The notes below the pieces were generated by a model. It saw only the letters and a list, made by a program, of their open reading frames with translations. It was not told where the DNA came from and did not search any database. Below, piece by piece: positions 60,385 to 64,000 of a stretch of 64,000 nt of DNA (positions within the stretch are counted from its first letter, which is position 1; every line of letters starts with the position of its first letter). The stretch is from Nocardioides oleivorans (GTDB taxonomy: Bacteria > Actinomycetota > Actinomycetes > Propionibacteriales > Nocardioidaceae), in NCBI RefSeq assembly GCF_004137255.1, contig NZ_SDWT01000001.1:2976001-3040000 (forward strand), given 5' to 3'. The position numbers were made by a program, and so were the translations under genes.

Positions 60385-62481
60385 TCAGACAGTAGCGACG
60401 TCGTTGGAGGTGCGGCCCATCGACTTGAGCACGATCACCAGCGCGGCGGCCACCAGCGTGCCCGCGACGAGAGCGATCAGGAAGCCGAGCTTGTTGTCGA
60501 CCGCGAAGAGGACGAACACTCCACCGTGCGGGGCACGCAGGCCGACGTCCAGACCCATCGAGAGGGCGCCGGTGACCGCGCTGCCCGCCATGATCGAAGG
60601 GATCACGCGCAGCGGGTCGGCAGCGGCGAACGGGATGGCGCCCTCGGTGATGAAGGAGGCCCCCATGGCCCAGGCCGCCTTGCCGTTCTCGCGCTCGGGG
60701 ACGGTGAAGAGCCCCGGGCGTACGACCGTCGCGAGCGCCAGGGCCAGCGGCGGCACCATGCCGGACAGCATGACCGCGGCCATGACCTTCAGCTCGGGGG
60801 CGTCGGTCGCGGTCGCGGCGGCGCCGAGGCCGGCCGTCGCGAAGGCGTAGGCGGTCTTGTTGAGCGGGCCGCCCATGTCGAAGGCCATCATCAGGCCCAG
60901 GATGATGCCCAGGATGATCGCCGAGCCGCCCTGGAGGCTGTTGAGCCCGTCGGCGAGCGCCGTCATGAGACCGGCGAGCGGCTTGCCGAGGACGACCACC
61001 ATGATGAAGCCGGAGATGAGGGTCGCGAGCAGCGGGATGACGAGGACCGGCATGAGCCCCCGCATCCACGTCGGCACCTTCCACCGGGTGATCCACAGCG
61101 CCACGGTGCCGGCGAGCGCACCACCGACGATGCCGCCGAGGAAGCCCGAGTTGATGGCACCGGCGATCGCGCCCATCACGAAGCCGGGCGCGATGCCCGG
61201 GCGGTCGGCGATGGCGTAGGCGATGTAGCCGGCCAGCGCCGGCACGAGGAAGCCGAAGGCGGCGGCGCCGAGGGTGAAGAGCAGAGCCCCGATGTAGGCG
61301 AAGAACGCGCTGCCGCCGAGTGCGTGGTCGAGCCCGAGCGCGTCGACGTCGGGCAGGTTGAAGAAGGTGTTGTCGACGGCGATGCTCTGGCCGTCGGTGA
61401 CGATCTCGTAGCCGCCGAAGAGGAAGCCGAGCGCGATCAGCAGACCACCGGCCGCGACGAACGGGATCATGTAGGACACGCCGGTCATCAGCACGCGGCG
61501 GATGCGACCGCCCCACGACTCCTCGGCAGCCCCGCCGCCGGCACCTGCGCCGGCGCCTCCGGACGCGTCGCCCTCGACCTTCGGCGATCCGGCCGGGTCG
61601 GCGGCGTACTTCAGCGCCTCGGCGATCATCGCGTCGGCGTCGTCGATCGGCCGCTTCACACCGGAGCTGACCATGGGCTTGCCGGCGAAGCGGCTGCGGT
61701 CACGGACCCCCACGTCGACAGCGAAGATCACGGCACCGGCCGCGGCGATGGTGCCGGGTGCGAGCGGCGTCGAGCCGGCCGAGCCCTGCGTCTCGACCTC
61801 GAGCTGCACGCCGGCGCGCTCGGCGGCGGCCTCGAGGGCCTCGGCCGCCATGTAGGTGTGCGCGATGCCGGTCGGGCAGGCGGTGACCGCGACGAGCGAC
61901 GGCTTGCCGCCGGACGTCGCCGCGGGTGCAGCGGCCGGCGCTGCCTGCGGGGTCGAGGTGACCTCGCCGGCGGGGGTGGCGGCACCCGAGGGGGCACCGG
62001 ACGGAGCCGGCTTGCTGGTCGAGGGGGCCGGCTCGCCCAGCTCGTGGGCGATCAGGTCGACGACGTCCTGGGGCGTCTCGGCCGTGCGCAGCGCGTCGGT
62101 GAAGGCGGGCTTCACGAGGGCGCGGGCGAGCTTGGTGAGGATCGTGAGGTGGTCGGCGTCGCCGCCGGCCGGGGCGGCGATCAGGAAGGCGAGGTCGGCC
62201 GGGCCGTCCTTGGCACCGAAGTCGACCGGCGGGTCGAGCCGGGCGAACGCCAGGGTCGGGGTCTCCACCCCGGTCGTGCGGCAGTGGGGGATCGCGATGC
62301 CACCGGGCAGCCCCGTCGCCGAGGTCGACTCGCGCGCGAACGCGTCGGTGATCAGCTGGTCCTTGTCGCTGGCGCGTCCGGCGTCCTCGACGACGGCGGC
62401 GAGGGCGCGGATCACGTCCTGCTTGTCGGCACCCCAGTCGGCACCGAGGCGCACGAGGTCGGTGGTGATCAGGTCGGTCAT
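60385..62481 (-). CDS. fruA: PTS fructose transporter subunit IIABC
   Basis: This 698-aa permease imports and phosphorylates fructose to fructose 1-phosphate. The IIA domain is at residues 1-150 with the phospho-His66 in GGIAIPHCRTT. An Ala/Pro linker leads to IIB (phospho-Cys in VAVTACPTGIAHTYMAAEAL) and then the membrane IIC domain (SYMIPFVAAGGLLIALGFLF, AMGASFITEGAIPFAAADPL). The start ATG overlaps the fruK stop (ATGA). Confidence 0.95.
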   Translation of the reverse strand: MTDLITTDLVRLGADWGADKQDVIRALAAVVEDAGRASDKDQLITDAFARESTSATGLPGGIAIPHCRTTGVETPTLAFARLDPPVDFGAKDGPADLAFLIAAPAGGDADHLTILTKLARALVKPAFTDALRTAETPQDVVDLIAHELGEPAPSTSKPAPSGAPSGAATPAGEVTSTPQAAPAAAPAATSGGKPSLVAVTACPTGIAHTYMAAEALEAAAERAGVQLEVETQGSAGSTPLAPGTIAAAGAVIFAVDVGVRDRSRFAGKPMVSSGVKRPIDDADAMIAEALKYAADPAGSPKVEGDASGGAGAGAGGGAAEESWGGRIRRVLMTGVSYMIPFVAAGGLLIALGFLFGGYEIVTDGQSIAVDNTFFNLPDVDALGLDHALGGSAFFAYIGALLFTLGAAAFGFLVPALAGYIAYAIADRPGIAPGFVMGAIAGAINSGFLGGIVGGALAGTVALWITRWKVPTWMRGLMPVLVIPLLATLISGFIMVVVLGKPLAGLMTALADGLNSLQGGSAIILGIILGLMMAFDMGGPLNKTAYAFATAGLGAAATATDAPELKVMAAVMLSGMVPPLALALATVVRPGLFTVPERENGKAAWAMGASFITEGAIPFAAADPLRVIPSIMAGSAVTGALSMGLDVGLRAPHGGVFVLFAVDNKLGFLIALVAGTLVAAALVIVLKSMGRTSNDVATV

Positions 62482-63443
62482 GCGGTGCCTCCCGAAGAAG
62501 CGGTCAGTGCGGTGACGCCGACGAGCTCCGTGCGGAGCTGCGAGGGCAGGGGGATGGTGGTGCCAGGTAGTCCTGCGGCGGCGCTGCCGTAGGCCACAGC
62601 CAACGCCAGGCGCTCGGGAGCCGCAAGACCCCTGATGTCGCCGAGCAGGTAGCCGAAGAGGCTGGAGTCGCCGGCGCCCACGGTGCTGACGACGGTGGTG
62701 GGCGGGGGCGTGGCGTGCCACGCACCCTCCGCGGTGACCAGGACGGCGCCGTTGCCGCCGAGCGTCGCCAGCACAGCGCCGACGCCCCGGTCGATGAGCT
62801 GGCGAGCGGCGACGGCCGTGGCCGCCGGGTCGGACTCGAGCTCGTCGGCGTCGCCGCCGGTGAAGGAGGCGAGCTCCTCGCCGTTGGGCTTCATCAGGTC
62901 GGGCGCGGCGTCGGGCAGCGCCTCGACCAGCGCCTGCAGCGGCGCCTCGCTGGTGTCGACGGCGACGTGGCCGCCGACGGCGCGCAGGCGTCGTACGAGG
63001 TCGGCGTAGAAGCCTGCGGGGGCGCCCGCGGGCAGGGAGCCCGCCAGCACGGTCCACGCGGCCGTGCCGGCGCGTGCGAGCACGGCCTCCACCATCCGCT
63101 CGAGGTCGTCGTGGGCGACCTCGGCGCCGGGGGAGTTGAGCTTGGTGGTCGTCCCGTCGGGCTCGGTGATGGTCAGGTTGACCCGCACCGCCCCGGCCGG
63201 GCGCACGGGGCGGCAGTCGATGCCGGCGCCGAGCAGCTCGAGCACGAACGGGTCGTCCTTGAGGGCGGGTACGACGGCGATGCTGGGGATGTCGGCGCTC
63301 ACCGCGGCGCGGGAGATGTTGACCCCCTTGCCGCCGGCCTGCGACGTCACCGAGAGCACCCGGTGGACCTGGCCACGGCTGAGCTCACCGTCGAGCGCGA
63401 CGGTGCGGTCGAAGCTCGGGTTGGGGGTCAGGGTCAGGATCAT
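62478..63443 (-). CDS. fruK: 1-phosphofructokinase family hexose kinase
   Basis: This 321-aa PfkB kinase turns fructose 1-phosphate into fructose 1,6-bisphosphate. PfkB signatures are SQAGGKGVNISRAAVSADIP and STVGAGDSSLFGYLLGDI with the catalytic Asp. The substrate assignment rests on the operon with fruA. The ATG overlaps the regulator stop (ATGA). Confidence 0.94.
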   Translation of the reverse strand: MILTLTPNPSFDRTVALDGELSRGQVHRVLSVTSQAGGKGVNISRAAVSADIPSIAVVPALKDDPFVLELLGAGIDCRPVRPAGAVRVNLTITEPDGTTTKLNSPGAEVAHDDLERMVEAVLARAGTAAWTVLAGSLPAGAPAGFYADLVRRLRAVGGHVAVDTSEAPLQALVEALPDAAPDLMKPNGEELASFTGGDADELESDPAATAVAARQLIDRGVGAVLATLGGNGAVLVTAEGAWHATPPPTTVVSTVGAGDSSLFGYLLGDIRGLAAPERLALAVAYGSAAAGLPGTTIPLPSQLRTELVGVTALTASSGGTA

Positions 63444-64000
63444 GCGATCACTACCTCGATTCCGGCGGATTCCAGCGCGCGGCGGTCCGCGGCTTCGATG
63501 TCGCTGTCGGTGACCAGCACGTCCAGACTGTCGAGCGTCGCGAAGCGCACCGCGGTCTCGACGCCGAACTTGGTGGAGTCGGCGAGCACGACGGTCCGGC
63601 GCGCGCACGCGATCATCGCGCGCTTGCTGGCGGCCTCGTCGCTGTCGGGGGTGGTCAGCCCGTGGCCCACCGTGATGCCGTTGGTGGCGATGAAGGCCAC
63701 GTCGGCGCGGAGCTCGGCGAGCGCGGCGACGGTGTCGGCGCCGACGGCTGCGTGGGTGGCCGGGCGGACCTTGCCGGGCAGCAGGTGGAGCTCGATCTGC
63801 GGCAGTCCGGCGAGGCGGGTGGCGACCGGCACAGCGTGCGTGACGACGGTCAGCCGGTGGTCGCGGGGGAGCGCGGCGGCGAAGCGCGAGGTCGTGCTGC
63901 CGGCGTCGATGACCACGACGGAGTCGGGGGAGGGCAGCAGGGAGAGCGCCGCGGTCGCGATCGCCTCCTTGGCCTGGGTGTTGGACTGGTCGCGCTCGCC
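63440..64000 (-). CDS. DeoR-family regulator of the fructose operon (5' end outside window)
   Basis: The visible 186 residues are the sugar-phosphate-sensing C-terminal domain: VVVIDAGSTTSRFAAAL, VVTHAVPVATRLAGLPQIEL, KRAMIACARRTVVLADSTKF. The helix-turn-helix lies beyond the window. Such regulators usually repress the operon until fructose 1-phosphate binds. It is first in the operon and coupled to fruK by ATGA. Confidence 0.9.
   Translation of the reverse strand, partial: GERDQSNTQAKEAIATAALSLLPSPDSVVVIDAGSTTSRFAAALPRDHRLTVVTHAVPVATRLAGLPQIELHLLPGKVRPATHAAVGADTVAALAELRADVAFIATNGITVGHGLTTPDSDEAASKRAMIACARRTVVLADSTKFGVETAVRFATLDSLDVLVTDSDIEAADRRALESAGIEVVIA

Noticed and set aside
1..64000. 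tRNA, rRNA, CRISPR arrays, insertion sequences, prophage
   Set aside because: Reading both strands I found no cloverleaf with CCA-type end, no regularly spaced repeats and no transposase or phage proteins. A covariance-model scan would be needed to exclude a small RNA.

Overview
The window is chromosomal DNA from a high-GC Gram-positive bacterium. I infer an actinobacterium close to Nocardioides. The reasons are very high GC with many GTG starts and ATGA/GTGA gene overlaps, a DUF2469 gene after rnhB, a mycothiol-type (MDMPI-like) enzyme, a mycobacterial-style dxr-rip1-ispG block, and a MgtA/PimB-like mannosyltransferase. About 62 protein genes fill the window. I see no rRNA, tRNA, CRISPR array, insertion sequence or prophage.

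Layout. 1-5.8 kb: a truncated ROK regulator divergent from a secreted family-3 glycosidase, then an amidohydrolase, a VanW-type protein and a GNAT. 5.9-11 kb: rpsP-khpA-rimM-trmD-rplS-lepB-rnhB-DUF2469, where trmD is fused to a GNAT domain. 11-16 kb: yraN, comM-like, dprA, a XerC-type recombinase and an M23 peptidase. 16-23 kb: rpsB-tsf-pyrH-frr-cdsA-rlmN, with an unusually extended S2. 23-29 kb: glycosyltransferase, LOG protein, MDMPI-like protein, RIO kinase, M1 peptidase and a fragmentary acyl-CoA-synthetase-like protein. 29-33 kb: dxr-rip1-ispG, which serve isoprenoid synthesis and regulated intramembrane proteolysis.

33-47.7 kb is the accessory part, lying between ispG and proS. It holds two modules. 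The first is a transglutaminase / circularly permuted ATP-grasp-alpha-E / DUF2126 set, of a type predicted to make or edit peptides. The second is an ECF sigma factor with a 157-aa partner, a cytoplasmic subtilisin-like protease and a TPR-CHAT protease-like protein. This second module is my best candidate for an uncharacterised protease-based response or conflict system.

47.7-60 kb returns to core genes: proS, a DUF4439 and lipoprotein pair, rimP-nusA-(antisense hydrolase)-ylxR-infB-rbfA-truB-ribF and a membrane protein. 60-64 kb is a fructose PTS operon read leftwards (DeoR regulator, fruK, fruA, ptsH), cut by the window edge.

A window-wide signal is a TANNNT hexamer ending 6-7 nt before the start codon of 17 genes. 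This is the geometry expected of leaderless transcripts, and I used it to choose several starts. In one place two such hexamers overlap head to head in CCTAGG and appear to serve two divergent genes. Several strong inverted repeats sit at operon junctions.
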